NCBI GenBank assembly: GCA_031550205.1
Contig: JAVBOV010000055.1
Coordinates: forward strand, 1 to 11,716
Direction of reading: 5' to 3'
DNA length: 11,716 nucleotides
Source: JAVBOV01 sp031550205
Lineage (GTDB): Bacteria; Pseudomonadota; Alphaproteobacteria; RF32; CAG-239
Of the stretch, positions 5,937 through 11,579 are shown one piece after another. Positions within the stretch are counted from its first letter, which is position 1; each line of letters opens with the position of its first letter. The notes beneath the pieces are model-generated. The model was given only the letters and a program-made list of their open reading frames with translations, was not told where the DNA came from and made no database searches. The position numbers and the translations under genes were made by a program.

Positions 5937-7385
5937 TTAAACATCAAATCCGTATAATCCCGGACTCAGGCAGGCACCTGGGTAATTAAAGTAACCGCCG
6001 GTTTGATCATCACAGGCATAGCAATATTGATACTCATAGTCATTGCATGAAGTTATGGGCCACCATGGCATGAAACTGCAGCCGTAGACGTATTCATAAA
6101 TCATGTTTTCTCTGTCGCAAGAGTCCTGACGATCTTCTCTGCGATAACCGTTTGTTTGACACATGCCGTAAATCGTTGCATCTTTGCTGCCGGTTATTGC
6201 ATGTATTGTTAAGCCCCAGACTTGAGTCTCGTTATATCTCATATATGGTATCTCTGCGTAGTGCAGATAAGTAAGCTGGTCAATCAATTGTTCTCGATCA
6301 TATGTGCATGACTGGTACTCGGGCGGGCAATAAACATAATCTGCAGCATATTCGCAAGCACCTTCATTATATTCAAGTCCTTCTCGATTCAGTTTTCTGG
6401 CATCAGTAGTTGCAGGGTTGCAAGGGAAGCCCCAAGGGTTGTCATAAGCCTTGGTGTAACCTGCATCAATGCAGTCTTGAGCTGTTCCGGGGCGACAGTT
6501 ATAGTAGCAAGTCTGCCCTATAGACGCTGCGTAGATGCGGCTGCACATTTGAGTTGCCAGAGCGCTGCTCCAAGGCTGATATGCCGGGTTAACTTCCGCA
6601 CAGGTGGTGGCGGGTCTGCAGGAGGTATATTTTGTTCCGGACGAATCTGTACATTCTTGAGCGCCAACGGCTGGGCTGGTGTAACAGGTTACGTAGCTGC
6701 TCGGGCATTTGCAGTTTTCATATTTGTTGGCGTCTGAGGCGCAGGGAGTGCCGACACCGACTTTTGGAGAGACGCAGGGTTGGAAGGCGGGCGTGCAGGT
6801 GCAAGACTCATATTGACCATTGCAGACGGTGCCGCTGCCCTCTTGACCCCAGCCGACGCAGGTTTTGTTAAACGAGGCGAGGCAACCGCAAGAGGCATAT
6901 TTATCTACGCCGCCGAGAGAACAGGCAGGGCCTTGTCCGGGTTCACTGCCGCCGCAGGTGACCCAGTTGTCAGGGCATTTGCAAGAGGCAAATTTTCCGG
7001 AGCAGGAGTTGTTGTCAATGCCGACCTGAGGAGCGGTGCAAAATACCCAGCCCTCAGGACATTGGCAATTTTTATATTGGCCTTGGCAGGGGGCGTCAAC
7101 GCCGATTTCAGGGGCGTTGCAGGTTCTATTGTATTCGGGAGGGCAGGTGCATTCTTTAAATTTGCCTTCGCAGCGTATGCCGACGCCGATTTCAGGGGCA
7201 ACGCATGTGCTGTGGTATCCCTCGCAATCGCCTTCCGCAGAGCTTGGAACATCTCCCATGCCGTAATGGCCTTGGTTTACCATGTCAACATCTGTGCCGG
7301 CAAATCTTACGGCGGCGGAAGCATTGTTTGCCGCCGTTATGAGAAACAGCCCAAGAAAAATAAAAATATTGAAGGATTTAAGCAT
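5937..7385 (-). CDS. Exported cysteine-rich protein with seven tandem four-Cys repeats; family not recognised
   Basis: The 482-residue protein has a clear signal peptide (basic MLK, hydrophobic core, ASA cleavage after residue 24). I count 44 cysteines, about 9 percent of residues. Residues about 54-256 are seven units of 28-31 residues with the pattern P-x-x-aromatic-x-x-C, x-x-P-x-x-G, C-x-G-(K/Q)-aromatic-x-x-C-x-C. The second, CPPEYNRTC then APEIGVDAPC then GQYKNCQC, is close to consensus; units 4 and 7 are the most divergent. Residues about 260-482 form a different domain, rich in Tyr, Trp, Asn and Cys and not built from the repeat. There is no membrane anchor and no lipobox. The cysteines imply many disulfides and hence a periplasmic or secreted site. 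The start is well supported by AAGAGG 6 bases before the ATG. A weak promoter (TTGAAA at 7450-7445, TATACC at 7429-7424, short 15-bp spacer) overlaps the left edge of the ettA terminator. No function is assigned. Confidence 0.88.
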   Translation of the reverse strand: MLKSFNIFIFLGLFLITAANNASAAVRFAGTDVDMVNQGHYGMGDVPSSAEGDCEGYHSTCVAPEIGVGIRCEGKFKECTCPPEYNRTCNAPEIGVDAPCQGQYKNCQCPEGWVFCTAPQVGIDNNSCSGKFASCKCPDNWVTCGGSEPGQGPACSLGGVDKYASCGCLASFNKTCVGWGQEGSGTVCNGQYESCTCTPAFQPCVSPKVGVGTPCASDANKYENCKCPSSYVTCYTSPAVGAQECTDSSGTKYTSCRPATTCAEVNPAYQPWSSALATQMCSRIYAASIGQTCYYNCRPGTAQDCIDAGYTKAYDNPWGFPCNPATTDARKLNREGLEYNEGACEYAADYVYCPPEYQSCTYDREQLIDQLTYLHYAEIPYMRYNETQVWGLTIHAITGSKDATIYGMCQTNGYRREDRQDSCDRENMIYEYVYGCSFMPWWPITSCNDYEYQYCYACDDQTGGYFNYPGACLSPGLYGFDV

Positions 7386-7397
7386 GGTGCACCTCTT
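7386..7397 (-). promoter_or_regulatory. Extended ribosome-binding site AAGAGGTGCACC before the Cys-rich gene
   Basis: AAGAGG lies 6 bases before the ATG and is followed by the palindrome GTGCAC (overlapping its last G). Eleven of twelve bases recur at the same spacing before the tsaC start at 11522. It decides the start of the Cys-rich gene. Confidence 0.75.
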
Positions 7398-7451
7398 AAA
7401 CTAAAAAATATATTATTCGATAGGGTATAGAAAATACGTTAATATTTCAAT

Positions 7452-7485
7452 AAAAAAATGCGGCCTGGAAAAAGACCGCATTTTT
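7452..7485 (-). terminator. Intrinsic terminator of ettA
   Basis: A 10-bp stem (7454-7463 with 7476-7485; core ATGCGG/CCGCAT) with a 12-nt loop begins one base after the ettA stop codon at 7487-7489. On the minus strand it ends in seven consecutive T residues (7458-7452). Confidence 0.88.
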
Positions 7486-7486
7486 A

Positions 7487-9166
7487 TTATCTGGCCAGCG
7501 GTTTGTATTTTATTTTATGAGGGTTGCAGGCGTCTGCGCCCAAGCGGCGGGTTTTGTCTTTTTCATATTCTTCAAAGTTGCCTTCAAACCAAACCACCTG
7601 CGAATTTCCTTCATAGGCCAAAATGTGGGTGGCCAAGCGGTCTAAGAACCAGCGGTCGTGCGAGGTTACAAAAACGCAGCCGGGATAGTTTTGAATGCCT
7701 TCTTCCAATGAGCGCAGGGTGTCAACGTCCAAGTCGTTGGTGGGCTCGTCAAGCAGGATTACGTTGGCGCCTTTTTTGAGCATTTTGGCCAGATGCACGC
7801 GGTTTCTTTCACCGCCGGAAAGCTGACCGACTTTTTTCTGCTGGTCGCCGCCTTTGAAGTTGAACTGGCCGACATAAGCGCGGGAAGGCATTTGTTTTTT
7901 GCCAAGTTCAATGATGTCTAAGCCGTCGGAAATTTCTTCCCAAACGGTTTTATTGGCATTTAGGCTGTCGCGTGACTGGTCAACATATCCCAAGTCTACG
8001 GTATCGCCGATTTTAAACTCGCCGGAATCGGGTTTTTCCTGACCGGTTATCATTCTAAACAGAGTGGTTTTTCCGGCGCCGTTAGGGCCGATGATGCCGA
8101 CAATGGCGCCCTTGGGAACTTTGAAGCTTAAATTATCAATCAAAAGTTTGTCGCCGTAGCCTTTGGAGAGGTTTGCGGCTTCAATCACCAGATCGCCAAG
8201 TCTTTCGTTCATGGGGATGTTGATGATGGTGTGGTCAAGTTTGTCTTTGGAAGACTGACCCAGCAGTTCTTCATAAGCATTGATGCGGGCTTTGGATTTG
8301 GCTTGGCGGGCTTTGGGGTTTTTTCTAATCCATTCCAGCTCGTTGGCCAAAGTTTTTTGGCGAGAAGTTTCTTCGCGAGATTCCTGCTCCAGGCGCTTTT
8401 GTTTTTGTTCCAGCCAGCTGGAATAATTGCCTTCATAAGGAATGCCCTGGCCGCGGTCGAGCTCTAAGATCCAGCCGGTGACGTTGTCTAAGAAATAGCG
8501 GTCGTGGGTGACCATTACTACGGTGCCGGCATAATCTTTAAGATATTTTTCAAGCCAGGCCACAGATTCTGCATCTAAGTGGTTGGTGGGCTCGTCTAAA
8601 AGCAGCATATCGGGCTTTTGCAAAAGCAAGCGGCACAAAGCCACGCGGCGCTTTTCACCGCCGGAAAGCTTGGTGACATCAGAATCGGACGGGGGGCAGC
8701 GCAGGGCGTCCATGGCAACTTCAATGGTGCGCTCAAAGTCCCAGCCGCTGCAGGCGTCAATTTGCTCTTGAAGCGAGGCTTGTTCGTCAATAAGCGCGTT
8801 CATTTCATCGTCGGTCATCGGTTCGGCAAACTTGGCGGAGACTTGTTCAAATTTTTTGAGTAAATCTCTAACGCCGCCAATGCCGTCCATGATGTTTTCA
8901 ATTACATTTTTGGAAGGGTCAAGTTTGGGTTCCTGCTCCAGATAACCAACCTTAACGCCGTCGGCAGCCCAGGCTTCGCCGTTGAAGTCTTTGTCAACGC
9001 CGGCCATGATTTTTAAAAGGGTGGATTTGCCGGCGCCGTTGACGCCCAAAACGCCGATTTTGGCGCCGGGTAAAAACGAAAGGGTGATGCCCTTGAACAG
9101 CTCTTTGCCGCCGGGGAACACTTTGGTTAAATTTTGCATTACATATATATATTGATAGCTTGCCAT
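7487..9166 (-). CDS. ettA: Energy-dependent translational throttle protein EttA (ABC-F ATPase)
   Basis: From the ATG at 9166 the product has 559 residues, close to the usual 555 of EttA. It has tandem ABC domains without membrane segments: Walker A GVNGAGKST (41-49), signature LSGGEK (167-172) and Walker B LLLDEPTNHLD (188-198); then the charged P-site-tRNA linker (about 253-317); then Walker A GPNGAGKTT (360-368), signature LSGGER (449-454) and Walker B ILLDEPTNDLD (470-480). EttA binds the ribosomal E site and gates entry into elongation according to ATP/ADP. I chose the ATG before ASYQYIYVMQNLTK because EttA proteins conserve that beginning and because AGAGGA sits 4 bases upstream. The frame stays open for 28 further codons to a GTG at 9250, but these are translation of a palindromic leader element. 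Its leader is about 165 nt and its terminator follows directly. Confidence 0.96.
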   Translation of the reverse strand: MASYQYIYVMQNLTKVFPGGKELFKGITLSFLPGAKIGVLGVNGAGKSTLLKIMAGVDKDFNGEAWAADGVKVGYLEQEPKLDPSKNVIENIMDGIGGVRDLLKKFEQVSAKFAEPMTDDEMNALIDEQASLQEQIDACSGWDFERTIEVAMDALRCPPSDSDVTKLSGGEKRRVALCRLLLQKPDMLLLDEPTNHLDAESVAWLEKYLKDYAGTVVMVTHDRYFLDNVTGWILELDRGQGIPYEGNYSSWLEQKQKRLEQESREETSRQKTLANELEWIRKNPKARQAKSKARINAYEELLGQSSKDKLDHTIINIPMNERLGDLVIEAANLSKGYGDKLLIDNLSFKVPKGAIVGIIGPNGAGKTTLFRMITGQEKPDSGEFKIGDTVDLGYVDQSRDSLNANKTVWEEISDGLDIIELGKKQMPSRAYVGQFNFKGGDQQKKVGQLSGGERNRVHLAKMLKKGANVILLDEPTNDLDVDTLRSLEEGIQNYPGCVFVTSHDRWFLDRLATHILAYEGNSQVVWFEGNFEEYEKDKTRRLGADACNPHKIKYKPLAR

Positions 9167-9181
9167 AATATCCTCTAAGGC

Positions 9182-9301
9182 GCTTTGTTTTATGAGGTAT
9201 CTAATTGTAAAATCCGGTGCTCGAATGCTCATGTACTGAAGCGTGTACACTCCGCTTCTGTGCTCCGTGTTTTACTTCTATCTGCTCTCCTAAAACAAAG
9301 C
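9182..9301 (-). ncRNA. Structured leader element (nested palindrome) in the ettA 5' untranslated region
   Basis: The ends form a 15-bp inverted repeat with one mismatch: GCTTTGTTTTA plus TGAG at 9182-9196 against CTCC plus TAAAACAAAGC at 9287-9301. Inside, GTAAAA (9207-9212) pairs with TTTTAC (9270-9275), and a mismatched helix built from CGG-A-GC-A-C and its partner G-A-GC-A-CCG continues inward. At the apex GAAGCG (9238-9243) pairs with CGCTTC (9253-9258). A promoter at 9338-9365 would transcribe the whole element. Its inner edge lies a few bases before the ettA ribosome-binding site at about 9171-9176. It could be a cis-acting regulatory RNA or a mobile palindromic repeat that landed in the leader. 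I do not recognise a known riboswitch class. Confidence 0.55.
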
Positions 9302-9337
9302 TCTGAAAGTAAAAGTTGAAAATGTTTATTTTGCTGG

Positions 9338-9365
9338 AGTATACTCAAAGATATTGAGATTGCAA
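9338..9365 (-). promoter_or_regulatory. Predicted sigma-70 promoter of ettA
   Basis: TTGCAA (9365-9360) and TATACT (9343-9338, 5 of 6 matches) are separated by 16 bp. The start site would be near 9331, giving a leader of about 165 nt. The spacer contains a small dyad, CTCAA-AGATA-TTGAG (9344-9358), which could be an operator. Confidence 0.6.
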
Positions 9366-9401
9366 GAGCTATCTTGTTTGGTTTTTTTATGAAAAAACAT
9401 G

Positions 9402-9430
9402 TTGCAATAATTTTGTTTTTTTATTATTAT
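9402..9430 (+). promoter_or_regulatory. Predicted sigma-70 promoter of the 231-residue unknown gene
   Basis: TTGCAA (9402-9407) and TATTAT (9425-9430, 5 of 6 matches) have an ideal 17-bp spacer. The predicted start near 9437 gives a leader of about 22 nt, enough for the AAGGAAG ribosome-binding site before the ATG at 9459. It is arranged back to back with the ettA promoter. Confidence 0.6.
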
Positions 9431-9458
9431 ATAGACAAAATTTTACAAAAGGAAGAAT

Positions 9459-10154
9459 ATGCCGATAAATAAAGAAGAAAGTTTGGTTCTGAAACAAAAA
9501 ATGTATAAGGCGCTTGAGCCGGAAAAGCATTTGAGGATGGATAACCTGTTTGATTCTTACGGGGAAGGATATTCTCCGGTTGCGGCTTTGGAGAAAACGC
9601 TTGATATCAGCGGAATTCAACATCATTACAAAATTCCGGGCGGAATGGAGGCTTTGGAATTTGAGAGACTGCTCAGACCATTGAGGGCTTTTTCCCTGTT
9701 GGAGAAAGGAGATGCCGGCATGGTTAAGGATATGGAAGAGTGCATGGCTGAAAATAAGGTTGAATTTTGGAAAAGAAGCAAGAGTCTTTACGACGAGTTT
9801 GTTGAGCTTAATCCGGAACTTAAGGGTTGCAAGGTTAACGGGACGCTGAGAGATTATATGGCGGTTTTATCAGGAGCTTGCTCCGGGTTTCCGCCGGAAG
9901 ATGTTATGGAGTTTATTGGCAGCAAAGGCGAGCGTAACAATTATATTAACGAGAGAAGGCTAAGGCAGAACGAAGAGTTAAAAAAATTGACGAGATGTGA
10001 AAAGCGCTTTGACGGTAAAGATTTGATTTATAATTGGTGTCCATCGGATAAAACTTTTGACAAGATAAAGGAAAGATGGGCGGGCAGGCAAGGGCAGCGA
10101 AAAATTGAAGATTTTATGCAATATAGGGAAGCCAGAGGGCATTTTGACGACTAA
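9459..10154 (+). CDS. Hypothetical cytoplasmic protein, 231 residues, family not recognised
   Basis: An AAGGAAG ribosome-binding site and a good promoter precede the ATG, so this is very likely a real gene. The protein is strongly charged, probably mostly helical, and has no signal peptide or membrane segment. Five cysteines are scattered (in ECM, GCK, ACS, RCE and WCP contexts), without the paired CxxC spacing of a zinc site. Lys/Glu/Arg-rich helices make up much of the centre and the C-terminal third, and it ends in HFDD. No catalytic motif was recognised. Its stop lies 4 bp from the stop of the convergent downstream gene, with no intrinsic terminator between them, so the two transcripts probably overlap at their 3' ends. 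Confidence 0.8.
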   Translation: MPINKEESLVLKQKMYKALEPEKHLRMDNLFDSYGEGYSPVAALEKTLDISGIQHHYKIPGGMEALEFERLLRPLRAFSLLEKGDAGMVKDMEECMAENKVEFWKRSKSLYDEFVELNPELKGCKVNGTLRDYMAVLSGACSGFPPEDVMEFIGSKGERNNYINERRLRQNEELKKLTRCEKRFDGKDLIYNWCPSDKTFDKIKERWAGRQGQRKIEDFMQYREARGHFDD

Positions 10155-10158
10155 AACA

Positions 10159-10656
10159 TTATCTTGAGGTTTCGTTTCTGACTTCAACCTTTACCTTTTG
10201 GTTGCCGCCGGATGAATATATTTTTTGGGCTGATTCTTTTTCCTTAAAACCTTTATCATAAATTAAGGTGGCGTCGTAAGCGCGGCGCGGGGTGATGATT
10301 TTGCCGTCAGGCATTTTGAGGGTGCCGTCGCCGTAGAGCGTGGCTTTGAAGATATCTTGAGAATTAAAACGTTTGTTAATGCCGGGGCATTCATAAAAGC
10401 CGTCCATTTGTTTTGAAACATAGGCATTGGCTTTGGCGTCGTTATAAGCCTTCATGCCGCCGGCCTGTTCGGAATCAGAGGAAGCCTTGGAAATGAGAAT
10501 GGCGCGGGCCAAGAGCTCGAAGGTGTCGTATTTTTCCGCTCCGCAGGCCATGCCTTGTCCGGCCACAGCTCCAAGGGCTCTGACCTCCTCAATGTAGGTT
10601 TCGGCGGAGGCTAGAGTTGGGAAAAGCAGCGAGATTAGTACTATTAACTTCTTCAT
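10159..10656 (-). CDS. Exported hypothetical protein, 165 residues
   Basis: MKK followed by a hydrophobic core and an ASA cleavage site after residue 18 gives a short, convincing Sec signal peptide. The mature part (about 147 residues) has two cysteines, C38 in GQGMACGAEKYD and C90 in YECPG, which could form one disulfide, and no lipobox or membrane segment. A periplasmic location is therefore likely. The N-terminal half (GAVAGQGMACGAEKYDTFEL) looks like a conserved small helical domain, and the C-terminal end is Lys/Ser-rich. I do not recognise the family. The ribosome-binding site is weak (CAGG about 6 bases before the ATG). Heptanucleotide repeats lie just upstream of the start, and no -10/-35 pair stands out. 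Confidence 0.8.
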   Translation of the reverse strand: MKKLIVLISLLFPTLASAETYIEEVRALGAVAGQGMACGAEKYDTFELLARAILISKASSDSEQAGGMKAYNDAKANAYVSKQMDGFYECPGINKRFNSQDIFKATLYGDGTLKMPDGKIITPRRAYDATLIYDKGFKEKESAQKIYSSGGNQKVKVEVRNETSR

Positions 10657-10669
10657 TTGTGCCTGTGAA

Positions 10670-10704
10670 ATTTTGGATTTTAGATTTTAGATTTTTGATT
10701 ATAG
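10670..10704. repeat. Heptanucleotide tandem repeat (ATTTTAG-type), five copies
   Basis: The five units in register are ATTTTGG, ATTTTAG, ATTTTAG, ATTTTTG and ATTATAG. The array lies in the gap between the start of the exported 165-residue gene and the rpmJ promoter. Short heptad arrays of this kind are known as intergenic repeats in some bacteria. Confidence 0.85.
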
Positions 10705-10735
10705 CTATTTTTTAGATAATTTGCAAAAAATATGG

Positions 10736-10764
10736 TTGACAAGTGTTGATAATTTGATTAAGTT
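10736..10764 (+). promoter_or_regulatory. Predicted sigma-70 promoter of rpmJ
   Basis: A perfect TTGACA (10736-10741) is followed after 17 bp by TAAGTT (10759-10764, 3 of 6). A consensus -35 with a weak -10 is common among strong alphaproteobacterial housekeeping promoters. The predicted start near 10771 gives a leader of about 28 nt. Confidence 0.6.
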
Positions 10765-10798
10765 CGGCGCAAGTTAAGTTATTTAAGAGAGAAAAGTT

Positions 10799-10924
10799 AT
10801 GAAAGTTTACAGCTCATTGAAATCTAAAAAAGAACGCGATAAGAACTGCAAGTTGGTTCGTCGTAAAGGCCGCGTATACATTATTAATAAGAAAAACCCT
10901 AAAATGAAAGCAAGACAGGGTTAG
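10799..10924 (+). CDS. rpmJ: 50S ribosomal protein bL36, single-cysteine (zinc-free) type
   Basis: The 41-residue product begins MKVYSSLKSKKERDKNCKLV and ends NPKMKARQG. The core VRRKGRVYIINKKNPK is diagnostic of bL36. It has one cysteine (C17) instead of the C-x2-C...H zinc ribbon, so it is the zinc-independent form that alphaproteobacteria normally carry. bL36 is a small, late-assembling protein of the large subunit. It stands outside the ribosomal-protein operons, as is usual in this class, with its own TTGACA promoter, an AAGAGAG ribosome-binding site about 7 bases before the ATG, and a strong terminator directly after the stop. At 126 bases it is easily missed by length filters. Confidence 0.97.
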   Translation: MKVYSSLKSKKERDKNCKLVRRKGRVYIINKKNPKMKARQG

Positions 10925-10956
10925 AAAAAAGGCTTACCGAGAGGTAAGCCTTTTTT
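10925..10956. terminator. Bidirectional intrinsic terminator between rpmJ and tsaC
   Basis: GGCTTACC (10931-10938) pairs perfectly with GGTAAGCC (10943-10950) around a GAGA loop. Six A residues precede the stem and six T residues follow it. It starts at the base after the rpmJ stop and can also end the convergent tsaC transcript. Confidence 0.95.
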
Positions 10957-10984
10957 AGTGGTCAGTGGTCAGTAGTCGGTGGTC
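10957..10984. repeat. Heptanucleotide tandem repeat (AGTGGTC-type), four copies
   Basis: The four units in register are AGTGGTC, AGTGGTC, AGTAGTC and GGTGGTC. They begin directly after the terminator T-tract and run into the last codons of tsaC, whose stop codon (10962-10964) lies inside the first two units. The last several residues of TsaC (about PTTDH) are therefore encoded by repeat DNA. Confidence 0.85.
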
Positions 10985-11522
10985 GGATGGCTTTTTCTAT
11001 TTCTTTCTTGCTGATACTGCCTTGTCTTAGGATTTTAAAGGGTTCTTGACTGACGTCGATGATGGTGGAGGCTTGGCCTATGGGCGATTTTCCGCCGTCG
11101 ATGATTAAGTCTACCTTGTTGCTCAACTGTTGTTTTACTTCTTCTGCCGTTGTGGCGGCGGGTTGGCCGGAGATGTTGGCGGAGGTTGAGGTGATGGGGC
11201 CGGCGGCTTTGATGATTTCTAAAGGCACGGGGTGACCCGGGATTCTGACGCTGAAAGTGGGGCTGAAAACCAAGGTTAAAGCGCCGGGCCAGAATTTTTG
11301 AGCCAGATTTAAGATTTTGTCATTCACCGGGGTCAGTTCTTTTAATTGTTCTATGTTGGCAATATGGGTTATCAGCGGGTTTTTGAACTCGCGGCCTTTG
11401 ATTTCATATATTCTTCTTATGGCAGATTCGTTATATATGCTGCAGCTTAAGCCATAGACCGTGTCGGTCGGAATGGCAATGACCCCGCCTTGTTTGATGA
11501 TGTTGATAGCTTCTTTTATCAT
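10962..11522 (-). CDS. tsaC: L-threonylcarbamoyladenylate synthase (TsaC/YrdC/Sua5 family)
   Basis: This is a 186-residue single YrdC-domain protein. Its motifs are PTDTVYGL (18-25), KGR (42-44) with downstream NPL (48-50), FWPGALT (77-83), RIPGHP (93-98), and the nucleotide-binding TSTSANISGQPA (111-122). The enzyme makes threonylcarbamoyl-AMP from threonine, bicarbonate and ATP, the first step of the t6A37 modification in ANN-decoding tRNAs; TsaD/B/E carry out the transfer. It has no C-terminal Sua5 domain, so it is the short TsaC form. The extended ribosome-binding site AAGAGGTGCACA fixes the start. The C-terminal tail after the domain is encoded by the heptad repeat and is probably dispensable. 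It diverges from the gene at 11580 across 57 bp. Confidence 0.93.
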   Translation of the reverse strand: MIKEAINIIKQGGVIAIPTDTVYGLSCSIYNESAIRRIYEIKGREFKNPLITHIANIEQLKELTPVNDKILNLAQKFWPGALTLVFSPTFSVRIPGHPVPLEIIKAAGPITSTSANISGQPAATTAEEVKQQLSNKVDLIIDGGKSPIGQASTIIDVSQEPFKILRQGSISKKEIEKAIRPPTTDH

Positions 11523-11534
11523 TGTGCACCTCTT
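11523..11534 (-). promoter_or_regulatory. Extended ribosome-binding site AAGAGGTGCACA before tsaC
   Basis: It matches the Cys-rich gene leader at 7386-7397 in 11 of 12 bases and at the same distance from the ATG. A run of eight T residues (11533-11540 on the plus strand) lies immediately upstream, so the leader before the Shine-Dalgarno is A-rich and unstructured. Confidence 0.7.
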
Positions 11535-11579
11535 TTTTTTACATTACTATTTGGAAAGTGTTTTGAAAAGGGGAAAAAT

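Noticed and set aside
6780..7430. Plus-strand open frame of 216 codons opposite the Cys-rich gene
   Set aside because: It mirrors the repeat coding sequence (Ala/Gly/Arg-rich shadow), runs through the Cys-rich gene's start and ribosome-binding site, and has no initiation signal.
9167..9250. Extended GTG start adding 28 residues to EttA
   Set aside because: The family begins at MASYQ, that ATG has an AGAGGA site, and the extension is encoded by a palindromic leader element. Kept only as a finding.
10748..10753. GATAAT as the rpmJ -10 box
   Set aside because: It is a better consensus match than TAAGTT, but it lies only 6 bp from TTGACA and 21 bp from TTGCAA, so no acceptable -35 spacing exists.
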